Source of the DNA: Callipepla californica brunnescens
Lineage: Eukaryota > Chordata > Aves > Galliformes > Odontophoridae
Reading direction: 5' to 3'
Assembly: GCA_023055505.1 (NCBI GenBank)
Contig: JALIRH010000001.1
Span: forward strand, 99,293,034 to 99,357,033
DNA: 64,000 nt
Under the pieces are notes generated by a model. It saw only the letters and a program-made list of their open reading frames with translations. It ran no database searches and was not told the DNA's origin. Below, piece after piece: positions 51,992 through 64,000 of this stretch (position 1 is its first letter; the number at the start of each line of letters is the position of its first letter). Made by a program: the position numbers and the translations under genes.

Positions 51992-54398
51992 CGACCTGCC
52001 TCTTCATTAAGGGATCTTTTATTGATTCTTACCCTATTCTTCCTAGTTTTGCCCCCTTGCCTAATCTGCCATGATGGCTGATGCAAGAACAGTAATTATA
52101 TTTCTCTCTTCATCAGTTCTGCTCTAAATCTGTTCTGTCGAACACCATGGAACAGAAGCCTTCAAACACTGCTAGCCATGAGATGAAAGTAAAAACTGAA
52201 TTAAAAATAAGGAAGAGAAAGTTTGACCAGAAGCCTAGAAGTTATGTCCCAAGATCTGTAGACAAATCTTGGTGCCAAGCCCCACTTCCTATATTTTTAC
52301 CAAATTATCTTCTTGCAAGGCACCAGAAGGTTGTGTTTCTCTTTCCAACAGATTGTAATAACCACTGACTTATGGATCATCTTACTCCATGTTCTTTTGT
52401 GGCGTCAGAATTCTTGTAATTTTGCGTTCAGTGAACTAACGCTCTGGGAAGATGGACAGAGCATTCTCCAAGGTAAATTCAAGCCTGACAGAACACTGTT
52501 CTTGGGAGAGGAAAAGAGACATTTAAAACATTTTATTTCTGGGAGTCCCAGAATCCCAGGTATCTTCCCACCTTACTGTACTCTGTGTTATTAATGGAGA
52601 GCATCAACAGTTTCTTCTATATGAATTTACAAGAATGTAACACTCCTGCTGTTTACTAGGCCTTTTCTGATTGCACAGCTTGTTTTCAGTTTTCATCTTT
52701 GTCTAACAGAGTTTGAAAGGCTTACCAATCAACCCGGAAAACAGTTAGTTTAACTTTATATATGTGTAAAACAAACGTCTATACCTGACCAAGGTGTCTA
52801 AGCTCCCTTTAAAGTCAATGAAGAGAAACATATTTTTATGGAGAGATTATTCTAACCTATTCACAACATTTACATTAGGAAAAGATAAATCAAATCTTGA
52901 AAAGGGTCTTGTATTCAGGCATCGCTATTCCTTGTCCACAGAGTGTAAGCTGACTAACTAGGTGTAAAAGTCTGTACTGCTGGTGCTACATTCACTCCAA
53001 GAACTCAGCACTGGTGATCCTGGAACATACAGATGAGTCCAGCCTAAACATGGGTAATCCCACACCAATCCTTGTATGAACATCTCTTGGTGGATCATAC
53101 AGATGGTTCTGCTCTATAATTTACGTTTTTGACAGTCAAGGTCATAGGTCTGGCTGGAATTAAATTTGCCTAGAAAGTCCCTTGTGAATCTGACATATGG
53201 TTTTTCTAGACTCTTTCCTTTGATGTAAGTGTACCTCATATCAGTTAAAATTCCAAAAAGGTGTTCTGCATCTATCCCCAAAATACTGTAGTGCTTTCCC
53301 TGCTCTGAGCGCTACTATTTACGGAAGCATCGTAATTGTATCAATATTAAATATTATCAGGAATAAAAGAAAAAAATGTGATACAACTACATAATTTTAA
53401 CTTAATATGAAATAAAATGTAATGCTTTCATACTTTTATAGCTACAAAGTATTGCCTACTTTTTTTTAAAGAAATTAAACACACGAAACAGATGTCCTGT
53501 GGGAACAATCTGTTATGGTCTGGCAGCAGATTCTCTTTCACTAGCTTGAGATATTGTAACTGAAACAAGTACATAAAGTTTAACTATATATGTAATCATG
53601 GAAAATAGTATTTTATCATATTTCTAGCTATTAAATATCCCCTCAAGATTTAACTATTTGTGCTGCTTCTCATTGCTCTACCGTTATTGTACCACTATCA
53701 TTTACTTACATACAATGGATTACCTCATTATAGCAATATTTTCTGGTCTTTGCATTGCTGTAGAATCTTCATTTAAAACATGTAATCTTTATAGGTATGA
53801 ACAGATATTTCTGAATCACGCATTTTAAGCAGAAAAAAAAAAAGTTAAACTTGCTTAGAAACTGTAAAATTAGTGACTATATTTTAGGTGTCTTCCCTGA
53901 TGATTCAAATAGTCAGCCTCAGAATTGTACACAACAGACATGGAGAAAAATAAATACATAACATCTATAGGAGCTAAGTCTTACAGCAGAATTTGTCAGT
54001 GTGAAGAAAGACTCAAGTCACCTTTCAAATTGCTGGTCTGTGCTTTAAACTCTTCATGAGATTTTCTTCGCATACAGCTTACTGGGTGGATGAACTAAAT
54101 GACATATCATTTTAGCTAAGACAATGACCACAGAGAAAAGAAATCTGCTTTAGTTGAAATGGAGAAAAGAGATTAAAACTCTCAGGATCTCAAAATGGGT
54201 TGCCTAACCCTAACTAGGGTGCGATATCAGCTGCAAGGGATGTCTGAGGATTTTCTTGGTGTGTAGAGCATGCCATAAGAAGGACTAGATTGTAAATGCC
54301 ATCATGGTTTGGAGTATGATTTGTACTGCACAGTCTCTCCATTGTCTGCACCACAGTGCTTGGTATCAGGGTTGATTGATCCTTCTTCAAAATCAACA

Positions 54399-54712
54399 TC
54401 ATAGAATCATAGAACGATTTGGGCTGAAAGAGATCTTAATGACCACCTAGTTTCAACTCCACAGCCATGAGCAGGGACACCTTCCACTAGACGAGGTTTC
54501 TCAAAATCCCATCTAACTTGGCTCTAAACTCCAAGGAACACTATCCACAGCTTTTCTGGGCAGCCTGTTCCAGTGACTTACCACCCTCACAGTAAAGAAT
54601 GTCTTCATAGTATCTAAAATCAATCTACCCTCCTCTCGTTTAAACCCATTTCCCCTTGTCCTATCACTAAAATCCCTGATGAAGAGTTCTGACTTTCTTG
54701 AGGCCCCTTACA
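54399..54712 (-). mobile_element. CR1 LINE, 3' end fragment
   Basis: Begins with two reversed tail units (catagaatcatagaacg), then gatttgggctgaaagagatc, 'gagcagggacaccttccact', 'gggcagcctgttccagtgac', 'caccctcacagtaaagaatg' and 'catttccccttgtcctatca'. Canonical minus-strand CR1 3' region, about 310 bp. Confidence 0.94.
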
Positions 54713-55011
54713 ACAGTAGAATTATTTAATACCAGGAATATTAACTGCAGAATGATTCACAGTGTTTCAGAATCTGTACTTTCTCAGTACATACTAGCAC
54801 AGTGTTGCTTGTATTTGCTGCCTCCTTAGAGGGTTTATTCTTATTCTCATGCATCTTGCCTCACAGAACAGTAAAGCTGAAACTAAAAAAGGAAATATTT
54901 ATTTAGTGAGATTTAGGTTAGACTTTTGATTGCAGTAATTGGTTACAACCAAAACATGTAAAATGCAATCCTAGCTGATGCCAGAGCTTCCTAATTAGCC
55001 CATCTTGTCTA
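54713..55011. other. Unique non-coding DNA
   Basis: About 300 bp with nothing recognised. Confidence 0.5.
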
Positions 55012-55572
55012 TGAGGGCTGCTTCAAATGTAATGACTTCTACTTGATTACGTTGTCCCATGAAATCAGAGGTGGATTTTGATGGTATGGCAGTAAAGGCT
55101 GAACTTTTCCACCAAAATTTTATTACATTTTATTGCTGTGCAACAGATGGTGGCAGAGGGGTAGTCTAACAGAGTGGTGTATGACATGGAAGTGAGTATG
55201 GAGCAAAGCTATAGAATTGGATTCCTCCGTACAGAAAAAATTTGCATCTATTGACATTCATTGACGCTTCCTGAATATTTATGGAGACCAAACAGTGGGT
55301 GTGAGCACAGTGGAATTGTGGGGGACATGTTTCAGCAGTGACGACAATGACATGAATAAGCCACATTCTGGATGGCCATGCACAGCTGTCATACCATGAA
55401 ATGGAGAGCATCTCAGTCAGCTCATCTGTGTGAATCTGATAATGATGGTGACTGTGTTGAAAAATAGCATTTTTTAGCTGAGAATTTGCTCTATCAACTA
55501 GTGTCATTGCACTTCTTGTATCTATTGTAGTTTATATGGAAGCAAATCGGAGGCATTATTTTCAGAGTACGC
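55012..55572 (+). mobile_element. Mariner-derived element, degraded (copy 3)
   Basis: About 561 bp flanked by TA on both sides (55010-55011 and 55573-55574). The left end reads TGAGGGCTGCTTCAAATGTA. The right end, reverse-complemented, contains CTGAAAATAATGCCTCC, a diverged inverted repeat of the family ends. The plus strand encodes NKPHSGWPCTAVI at 55355-55393, resembling the K-P-R-S-G-R-P segment at the end of the mariner transposase DNA-binding region. Stops lie before and after it. The D,D(34)D catalytic domain is not found. A 113-codon minus frame (55166-55507) is antisense. It is the same family as copies at 3231 and 27624, here in the opposite orientation. Confidence 0.8.
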
Positions 55573-57934
55573 TATGTAGAATTCCTAAAATATCCTTTAG
55601 CCTTTAAATCTGTGAATCTTAAAGCCTGTAGAGCATGGTCTTTCAAATACAAGTTTCAAACACTTTTTTCAAACACAAAAATTTCATTGTTTTCTTTTTT
55701 TAGTTTCAAGTGCTAGTATCCTCTTTTTCACAAGGTACCCTCAATATCCCATCACCTCCAGATTTACATTTCTGTTGTGTCCTTTTTTTTCATCATAAAA
55801 TTGTTATGGGTTATAATACAGAATGTTTTTCCGTGATTACTTGCATCTCCACTGTAAAATCTGGAAACAAGTAAAATGACCTTCATCATTCTAAATGAAT
55901 CCAGGGCTCTTTACTTACATCACAGACCTAACCAACTGTGAGCTATATAAATCCCTGGCTCTGGGTGTTCCTTGTATTTAGAGACTATTACTCCTTTGTT
56001 CCTATTTAGCCCACTAGCTAACTTTTCTCCACCAGTCCTGGCTGTTTAATTCAGTGGTTTTTAATCTGTGGTGCACAAAACCCTGGGGTTTCTCCACAAA
56101 CTATTTCCAAAAGGTCTGTGAAAAGTAATTACAAAAAACAAGCCTATCATTTCATGGGCTGGCTTTAATTTGCTAGCAAAGGATCCCATACTTTCAATGG
56201 ACCTATTTTAGGGGAGTAGATTTTTAAAAAGCCTTACTGAAATTACTCATACTTCAAAACCATCTGTTATGTATTTTTTATGTTAATCTCATTATCTTTT
56301 GGACATTACTAGTTTTGTATAAAGACTATACATAACATTCCCTTATTGAAGGTGGTAGTCTCAAGAATAAGTTGCTTAACACAATCATGTCTGACAAAAA
56401 GAGATGCCCCAGAACAATCACACATTCCTATATTAGGGCTGTTCTACATTCAATCATAATTCTGTGTGAACTGCTAATAAATACCGGTTTGCAAATAGAC
56501 CTTAGATAACTATTTGTTCACATGTCTGATTATTTGAGTTCACAGGCATGTGCCCTGCTTTATTTACTATCTAGTCTTTTCTTAATAAATTGCTTGCAAT
56601 AAAATCATTGTACTTTCCTATACATCTTTATTTCTGGTAAATTACACTGGCAAGCCTCTAAATGTGTCATGATACAGTTTTTCTCTGAAATCTCAGAAGG
56701 ATAAATTACATAAAGTATTTTAAAAGTGAATTTAACTATTATACATGATTTCTTAATATTGCATAGCTCCCTTCAGCTTTTGTTTGACGCATTATGTAAT
56801 GATTTAAAGATTAAAGCAGTTCCAAAATCTGAGGTCACCCAAAGTCTTTGAACATAAGGGTTAAGAAAAGAATGAAATTAAAAAGTTGAAAATTGATGAA
56901 TTAGAAAAATCAGCAGCTTTGCTCACTGGGATACATTTAATTCTCATAAGCACTGAAAGGTGAAACATCTTTACAGTAAAAGTCATTCCACAATACAATT
57001 GCAGCTTCAATTTATGGAGGCAAAAGCAAGATTTCAACCAGACTATGAATATCTCAGAGAAGAATCTCTCTGACAAGCATCTAATCACATACGCCAAAAA
57101 TCTGTTGTCTTTCTTTGCTCCATCAGCAAACTTTGTCCTGTATTTTGAAACAGGAACTATTTTAACATGTGAGATTTAATGCAGTACTTGAACATCCTTA
57201 GAAACTGTTAAGTCACAACTAAAAGCACCCTCTCTGCGGTATCCTCAATATATTTCCCAACACAGCAGTGGCAAAATGTAGGTCATGTTTATTGGTGACA
57301 ACAGAGGCCAAGACAGCCCTTCAATCAAGCTTGTGTATAGTCATCCCTGACAAGAAGAACTTTTTGACCTCTGAATTTTGTCTTCTCCAAGGCTAAATAA
57401 TTTTTAAAACTGCCAGGTTTGACGCGGGCTCTGCTGCTTCAGACTATGGGTTGTGCTAACTTTGCAATTAAATCTCTTATGCTGCAGAAGTTGTCAATTA
57501 ATGCTAAGTAGTTTTGTAAGACACTGACATCCCAAAAGTAATAGTATTTTGGCTTGACAGGTTTTGATAGGGAGGTGGCAGCCCTGTTTAGCTTGTCTGT
57601 TTCCTAATTCCTGTTGCTCCAAGGAGAATGATGGCAAAGACTTGTCTTCACGGCAGGACTGTATTCCTTTCTTTTACAAGTAGTAAATGATTAGGGTCTT
57701 AGACTTTGATTTGTATTTTTTTTCTTTCAGCTATATATTACTCCACAAATTTAAATAACTCCCTTTTTTTTTTTTTCCTCATGTCTGAATAAATTTTTCT
57801 TGACTATAACATGCCTGAGAAGTTAGTGGCTGAAGCACTAAGCATGAAGGGGCAACTAGAAAGAAAAGGAAAAATGTCATTGCTTTCCACAGGTTTTGTA
57901 CATTTCCTACTAGTAGGAGGGAAAAGAAACAAGG
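55573..57934. other. Unique AT-rich non-coding DNA
   Basis: About 2.4 kb with no gene or known transposon. A 78-codon minus frame at 56861-57097 has no domain. A T-rich run lies at about 57762-57777. The 57400-57670 part has a denser, more mixed base composition and is noted in the findings. Confidence 0.5.
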
Positions 57935-58722
57935 TAGTGGGTCCACATGAACCTAATGAAGTTCAACAAAGCCACGTGTAAGTTGTTCCACCTGGGTTGG
58001 AGCAATCACAGATATGTGTACAAACTGGAGGAATACCCTGAGAGCAGCACTGTGGAGAAGGACTTGAGAGTTCTGGTGGATGAATGCCAGACATGAGCTA
58101 ACTGTGTGCTCTTGAAGCTTGGAGGACTAGCTTGTATCCTGGGCTGCATCAAAAGAGAAGTGGCCAGTAGAGGGAAGGAGGTGACTGTCCCCCTCTACTT
58201 TGCCCCTGCAAGGCCCCATTTGAAGTACTGCATCCAGGTCTGGGGCTCCCAGCACAAGAAAAGTGTGGAGCTGTTGGAGTGGGTCCAGAACAGGGCCACA
58301 GAGATTATCAAAGGACTGGAGCACCACTTCTATGAAGACAGAGGGAGTTGGTTTTGTTTAGCCTGGAGAAGAGGAAGACCTGGGGAAACCTCATAGCAGC
58401 TTTCCAGAACTTGAAGGGTGTTATAAATTGAAGGAGGACTGACTTTTCACACAGTCTGATAGTGATAGAGGAAAAGGTTTAAACTAGAAGAGGGAAGATT
58501 TAGATTAGATGTCAGGGGAGATTCTTTTCTCAGTCTGTGGTGAAGCTCTGGCACAGGCTGCCCAGGCAAATTGTGGATGCCTCATCTCTGGAGGTGATCA
58601 AGGCCAGGCTGGATATACCACTGGGCAGTCTGATCCAGTGGATGGCAACCCTGCTCATGGCAGGTGAGTTGGAATTAAATAGTCTTTAAGATCCCTTCCA
58701 ATCTAAGCTGTTCTTACATGAC
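57935..58722 (+). mobile_element. CR1 LINE, 3' portion (~790 bp)
   Basis: Starts in ORF2 after the RT palm ('acctaatgaagttcaacaa', family M-K/R-F-N-K) and continues in normal order: 'gtatcctgggctgcatcaa', 'ctctactttgcccctgcaag', 'gtttagcctggagaagagg', 'ggcacaggctgcccaggc', 'gaggtgatcaaggccaggct' and 'agatcccttccaatctaag'. It ends near 58722 without a clear tail. It is one of the better-preserved CR1 copies in the window. Confidence 0.95.
58106..58396 (+). pseudogene. CR1 ORF2 C-terminal remnant
   Basis: A 96-codon open stretch inside the CR1 copy at 57935-58722. It reads [20 protein letters not shown], then a [14 protein letters not shown] segment and an [19 protein letters not shown] segment, all typical of the CR1 ORF2 C-terminal region downstream of the RT. 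The start is arbitrary because the upstream RT is truncated, and the frame is disrupted further on. It does not encode a catalytic domain. Confidence 0.85.
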
Positions 58723-59250
58723 AGTTTCAGGAAATGATATTATTTGGCTTCTTCCAATTTAGAATGTATTTGCAAGACTTCCCACTTCCAATTTATTTGT
58801 CAGTAATTCAGATCTCCATGCTGATATGGTTCAACAGAATTTGGTTGTTTTAACTACAGAACACACACACATATACATTTTTGTGTGCTCTGAAAGTTGT
58901 TCTTGCTACAACTTAAAGAAAGCCTTCTAAGTTCTAATGATTTTGCAGGCAAGTATCTTAAGACTTCTGAATATTAAAACAATTTTTTGAAAAAGAGAGC
59001 CTTCATCTTGTCATATTAGCTTTGGCAAGATGTTTCAAGAAAAGTAAATGCTTATTTCCTTTAACAGAAATTTCAGTAACGCAAGATACTGAAGAACAGT
59101 CATATACTATCTTTGATTTTCTAACCTTGTTTTAATGACAGAAAGTACAAAAATATTTTGCTTTCAGACAAAGAAATATAGGGAGTTAAAATTTTTGTAT
59201 CCTCTCCTCTGCTCAGATTGTGTAAAACAGGAGGGAAAAGGCTCTACTTT

Positions 59251-59272
59251 AAAAAAAAAAAAAAAAAAAAAA
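59251..59272. repeat. Poly-A run (22 nt)
   Basis: Uninterrupted A run. No processed-gene or SINE body is recognised upstream, so it is called only as a homopolymer. Confidence 0.9.
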
Positions 59273-59333
59273 GAAAAATGTAATTGAATATAATAGCAAG
59301 CAATAAATGTTCTTTAAAATTTTAAGCTGTCTT

Positions 59334-59400
59334 GAAAGGAAGAAAGGAAGGAATAGAGGAACACTGGAAGGAAGGAATAGAGGAAGGAAGGAAGAAAGGA
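59334..59400 (+). repeat. Imperfect (GGAA)n purine-rich repeat
   Basis: GGAA/GAAA-rich stretch in which ggaaggaatagagga occurs twice, separated by a few bases. It is interrupted by one short non-purine patch (acactg). Confidence 0.88.
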
Positions 59401-61182
59401 CGAGAGAGCTCGGGGGCGTGTGATAGTCGTGGATATGATTCACTGCCTGAACTGAATTAATCCAGTTGTTAGTTAACTATGTCATTGATGCAAATATGAT
59501 TCACCACATGTCAGTGGGAGCTATTAGACTCAGTTTGAAGCTATAGCTGTTAAAGTGACTTAGCTATGATGTGCAACCATGGCCTTGGGGAGCAGATAGC
59601 TCAGGTCTCTGCTGCACATAGGAGTCCACCATTTTACTGCATATTGCTTCTCTCTGACCTATGATACTGAGACTGAAGGCAGAATGTTCAGTGAGGCATT
59701 GTCCAGCCTGGCTTGCTATCAACCTTTCCACTCCAACTTACGTATCTTTCACTTTAGAAAGTCTTCTGCCATCTCCACAAAACTGAATTTTACCATTAAC
59801 AGTGATGAGGAACAACAAAGTAAGTGTTATTTTTCCTTGAACTTGAAATAGTACGCATTTTGTTTTGCCTCTAATGCTGAGAAGCTTGGACCTGATTTTG
59901 AACAAAAGCAATTATTCTGATTTGGAATGAAAAGGCATTTAAAGCTCTTTTAAAGCAACACAAAGGGAAAGGGTCAGTCTTTCCTACATTTGAAAATGTT
60001 CCTTCTTTCCTCTCCACTGCCATTTGTGAGAGAGCTGGGAGAACCTCTAATGCTAATGATCACTGAGAAACTTTCTTTGTTAAGAAGATTTCCATAATGT
60101 GTACTTCTTCTGAGGTATCTATGTCATGATGTGATTCCTTCTGCCAGCTCAAGCGTGTCCTCTATCCATGTTCAGAGGCAGAAATCAATGGCAAAGCATG
60201 CTGAGTGAGTATAATGGAGGCATTCTTGGCCTTCAAAACTGCTGAGTGCTCACCCATTGTTGAGGTATAGAAGAGGAGTCCAGTCAAAAAAAAAAAAAAC
60301 AAAACAAAAACCTCTACACACTATTGGGCAAAGAAGACTTTTCTTCCATTGACTTTGAAAAGCAGCAAGGGACAGAACAGAAGATATACCTAGGTGAAGA
60401 AGTGACTCTCATGCATTTTTATGTATAAGACAGGAATACATGAACTACTGCAATGTACTGTGCTCTAACCTTCTGCCTGCTTCCTTACCTTATTTCACAA
60501 AAGCCAAATGAACTTTAAAACATGGAGAAATAATGTGCCTTTATTTTCTAGTATATAAACTGCAATGGAATGTGTAGCAAATTATTTAAACCACCAAAGA
60601 AACTAATATTAATTGCATATAACACTGTAAGTATGTGTATCAAAGTTTATTCAAGTCTGACTCAAGAAGCAAAGGAATTCTGTTCTCAATATGAGCCTTT
60701 GTTTCCCTTACAGCAAAACATACTTGCATTAGTCATTTATGGTATTAAGAAACATTGATAATTGCCTTTTATAGTTTTTCAAGCATCACAATTTAGTACA
60801 CCTATAATTGAAAAGCTGGATGTTGCAATCAAAAAGTAGAATACAGAGAGTGTTGCTATGAAAAAGTGAAGAATTTCCTCTTTCTTTAGCTTATTAATTT
60901 TCAAATAACGCTTTAGGGCTTGTTGTGATAGTTCTTTACAAGGTAGTAAATATATAACTAAACAGACTGTCTAGGCTGAAAACTAATTACCATTAGAAAC
61001 TGAAGCATTTGGGCTTGTTATTTCTGCAAATCAAACAACTCGGAATACAATCTCCATATTAAATAAAATGTTCAGTGAACCATGAAGCTCTTCACAAATC
61101 TAGACTATGTTTTAAGAAACTCATTTTTTTAAGCTATTTTTGCATGCATGTTCTCACAAGAATAGTTGGAGTATTAAAGTAT

Positions 61183-61264
61183 TTTCATATTGGAGGGTGG
61201 GGAGGAAAATGAAGTGATTGTAATTTCATATTGGAGGGTGGGGAGGAAAATGAAGTGATTGTAA
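61183..61264 (+). repeat. Perfect tandem duplication, 2 x 41 bp
   Basis: The 41-bp unit starting tttcatattggagggtgggg and ending gtgattgtaa occurs twice in immediate succession (61183-61223 and 61224-61264) with no difference between copies. The flanks do not continue the match. Identity implies a recent duplication or an assembly artefact. Confidence 0.98.
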
Positions 61265-64000
61265 TGAAACTTGGTTTGTAAAAGCCACCAACAAGGATAT
61301 AAATGTCTAAAATAATGTGTATACCTCAAAGTTAAAGTTTTTACATGTGTACAAAAGTGATAACAGAGAGACATCATTTTCTTTATACTGCAGCAGTTTT
61401 CTTCACTGAACTTGCTATTTCATTCCTCTGCCCCATGGAGAAACACCATAAGGACAGAGTAAAACTACAGTAAGAAATATCATCATGTAAGTCTCAGAAT
61501 TATTTTCAAGTGCAATGTGTTGGCATTTCTAAAGTCCTTCCAGAATATGGCTAATAATTAATTAAGTTCTTAAGAATAGGCAGTTTCTCTCCTACATATA
61601 GTGTTTTATTTTCAGACTTTGGTTTATTTCAAGACAGTGGCCAAAGAGGAAACAACAGGTATATATGTTGGAGACATTTTTGTCCAAAACTGGGGGGGGA
61701 AAGAAGAAAAGTAAAAGAAGCTACAGAGAAAGAGACTGAAAAAGATATGCTTTGCTGAGCTGGGATGTTTATATAAGGGCTGAGGGTAAAAGTAAGGCTG
61801 CTTTTGGAATCATTCTTCAGACTAATTGCCTCATATGCTGCCTGTGTTCCTGTCAAAAAACATAAAAGGAAAAGTGCTGACTGATTACATATATTGGAAT
61901 ATCAAATTAGGACATACATTCTGAAATATATGGAAAGAAAGAACTATGCATATAACAAGGTCCCATTCCTACCATGGATTTCTGGTAATGATATAAACTA
62001 TGTAAGTCAGCGTAAGTACTTTCACACAGTAGCTGTCATCTGATATCTGAAATAAAATATAACTTCATGTACAAAAATAAAAAAAAGAGGGAAAAGGCAA
62101 AATGAGAAAACATCTTTAGAGATCAACATAGGAAATGGTATGGAATCTTATGAAATCTTGTGATCATAACTCAGCTCAGTGTGTTTGACCATCAAAAGCT
62201 GTATATCTGTTGCTTCACAGTACCTACAGCAGCAAAAAAAGTATAACAATTTAAATGCATAAAGTCTTCATTTTATACTCTCCATCTCACATGCCTTTAT
62301 CCAAGCATAGCAATTTGTTTGTTTGGCTTTGTCAGAGTCTAATTAAGATTGGGACTTGATGAGAGCTCATTGAATAAAATTCATTTTGGATATAAGAAAG
62401 GGGCAATAATACTCGTTGAAGAAAAATAATTGGAGGACTGCACAGAGGGATTAACTCCTCTGACTAAAATCATATGCTCACCTTCTAATACAGGGTTTCT
62501 AGTCTGAATATTTCTTGAATCTTTGGCTGTTTCAAAATGTTTGGACAGGAAAGAGTAAGTGCTATAATTATGGGAAATGTGCGTTATGTTCATTATACAA
62601 GATAAGTCAAATCTCTTTTTAAAGCAAAACTCAACTCCATATTAGCTATCAAGTAGTCATAAAACCTCTCCATTCCTTATTTTTCTGCTCCTCTTTCCTC
62701 TAAAACACCTGTAGTATCTAAACACCAGATTTCACAAAGCACTAACTCACGGCAGATCTTTGATAGAGTTTTTCTCACCCATTAGCCCTAACTGGAAGTG
62801 GAGATTTCATCCAAAAATATATCATGTAGGATGTCCAAGACAGTTCACTTATGTCAGAGATAGGGCAACCCTACTACTGGAAATTACAGTAGCAGAGAAT
62901 TTTGAAGCATCTCGCAGGAAAATATTTGAATAAACCCTAGGCTGTTTGATGAAACTAAAAGAGGATAGAAAACAAACAAAAACTTGAGCAGACAGATCTG
63001 AAGATAGCATAAGTAATCAAAGAATACAAGTGATTACTTGATATGCTTATCTGAAAAGTATGTAAAGAAATAATGACTGACACAATACCCAGCTCTATTC
63101 TGTCATGACTTTTTATTATCCATTGTATTTTGTAGTATCTAGTTCTGTTAGAAAAGTTTCTGATTAACAGATAAACCTTTTTTATGTCTATTGCATTATT
63201 TATTGATTTGAAAAACATAATTCCTTTTATTCTGTAGAATTTCCTAAATTACCGCTAAAAGAAGTGTAGTGAAGGTTTGAAGTTGTGAAAACAAAAATAT
63301 AAAGATTAATCAAATTGATGCATTTATAGGTTAAAATGAGAATAATGGAAGAATAATAGGTTGTTCAGGTCTCCTTTTAATTGCCTTAGAATAGCCATCT
63401 TTCATTCTGCTATTTTTAGACAACATTTTCTTTAGGAAGGATTTTATGTTAGAAGTGGTCACTATAAAATACAACATGCGATGAGCCTGTGCATAAGTAT
63501 GAATAAGTATAGAATGAATCTTAAGTGAGTTGACTTTAGTAGAGAGTTAATCTTTTTGTTGGTATATTAGCATATAGTTTCCAGTCCTTCAGGGTATGAT
63601 TTGCAAAACCATTTTTAACTGTTGGAATTTGTTTAAATATTTATTTTAATACAACCACAAAGAAAATACATTTCCTGCTTGAAACAAACCCTTTTTGGAA
63701 TGGCAGGATTCACAAGGATGTACGACTGGATTTTGTGACAGCTGATGTCTGTACTGTAGATGTTTAATAAATGGAGACATTTTATACTAAGTTTTTCAGA
63801 TTAATACTTTTCCAGTAGTGACATATGTATTGAAAAAAAAAATCTTTTCGAAATGAGGTCACTGCTTTAAAAATGTAAGAAACATTGTCAAATTTAAAAT
63901 GCTCTTTTAGAAAAGAATTCAGTAACTGCACATTTAGAGTGCCTTAATGTCTGCGACAAGCAAAACATCTGCTTCAGCAACGGAAATGGAAAGTCAATAC

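Larger units (their letters stand above)
49197..54398. other. Unique AT-rich non-coding DNA
   Basis: About 5.2 kb with no supported gene. It contains a possible very old LINE fragment (about 50840-51010) and an AAAT repeat at 51959-51991. Frames at 52147-52368 and 52313-52594 overlap in different phases and show no domain. Confidence 0.5.
58723..64000. other. Unique AT-rich non-coding DNA to the window end
   Basis: About 5.3 kb with no recognisable gene or interspersed repeat. It contains a 22-A run (59251-59272), a GGAA-rich stretch (59334-59400), an A/AAAAC run at about 60287-60310 and a 41-bp tandem duplication (61183-61264). Short frames are scattered on both strands with no domain. Confidence 0.5.

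Noticed and set aside
54203..54224. Telomere-like CCTAACCCTAACTAGGGT motif
   Set aside because: Fewer than two full CCCTAA units followed by a partial inverted copy. Too short to call an interstitial telomeric site.
55166..55507. 113-codon minus-strand frame
   Set aside because: It is antisense to the mariner-like copy. The plus strand carries the transposase-like NKPHSGWPCTAV remnant.
59251..59272. 22-A run as the tail of a processed pseudogene or SINE
   Set aside because: No gene-like or SINE body is recognisable upstream and no target-site duplication is evident.
1..64000. CRISPR arrays, bacterial operons, riboswitches or prophage features
   Set aside because: The repeats are eukaryotic interspersed elements and microsatellites. 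No regularly spaced repeat-spacer pattern, dense gene packing or ribosome-binding sites are seen.

Overview
This window reads as vertebrate, specifically avian, non-coding DNA, probably from a galliform such as chicken or a close relative. Three repeat families point there. First, there are many CR1 LINE copies, several ending in the avian CR1 3' tail (ATTCTRTG-type repeats). Second, there is an ERVL-type LTR beginning TGTCCTGGTTTCAG and ending in CA, of the kind common in birds. Third, there are three short mariner-derived elements whose ends carry AAAGTAATGCCTCC-like inverted repeats, as in the chicken Galluhop/mariner group. The species is inferred from these families, not proven. The DNA is AT-rich.

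I find no host protein-coding gene, exon, tRNA, rRNA or CRISPR. Open reading frames are short. The longest lie in a low-complexity purine repeat or are antisense shadows of LINEs. The window is best described as a gene desert or the inside of a very long intron.

Layout: 1-8.5 kb is mostly unique sequence with one CR1 (569-860) and one mariner-like element (3231-3730). 8.5-25.8 kb is mostly unique, with small CR1 fragments at 8.5, 17.8 and 21.6 kb and a roughly 97-bp direct repeat at 17.0 and 18.5 kb. 25.8-36.4 kb is a LINE pile-up: two CR1 3' ends meet tail to tail. Next comes a nearly full-span CR1 (ORF1 esterase, endonuclease and reverse transcriptase remnants), split inside ORF1 by a solo ERVL LTR that is itself split by a mariner-like element. 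Two further CR1 copies then lie end to end. 36.4-48.3 kb is mostly unique, with CR1 fragments at 38.5 and 40.7 kb. 48.3-49.2 kb holds a CR1 tail and a 352-nt uninterrupted purine tract built of four microsatellite blocks. 49.2-64 kb is mostly unique, with a CR1 at 54.4 kb, a third mariner-like copy at 55.0 kb, a larger CR1 at 57.9 kb and a perfect 41-bp tandem duplication at 61.2 kb.

Nothing functions together as a pathway. All element-encoded proteins are broken by stops, frameshifts or deletions. The most notable structure is the three-level nested insertion at 26.5-30.7 kb, which gives a relative insertion order (CR1, then LTR, then mariner). I see no convincing new biological system. Calls rest on reading the sequence and on remembered features of these families; no alignment or database search was run.
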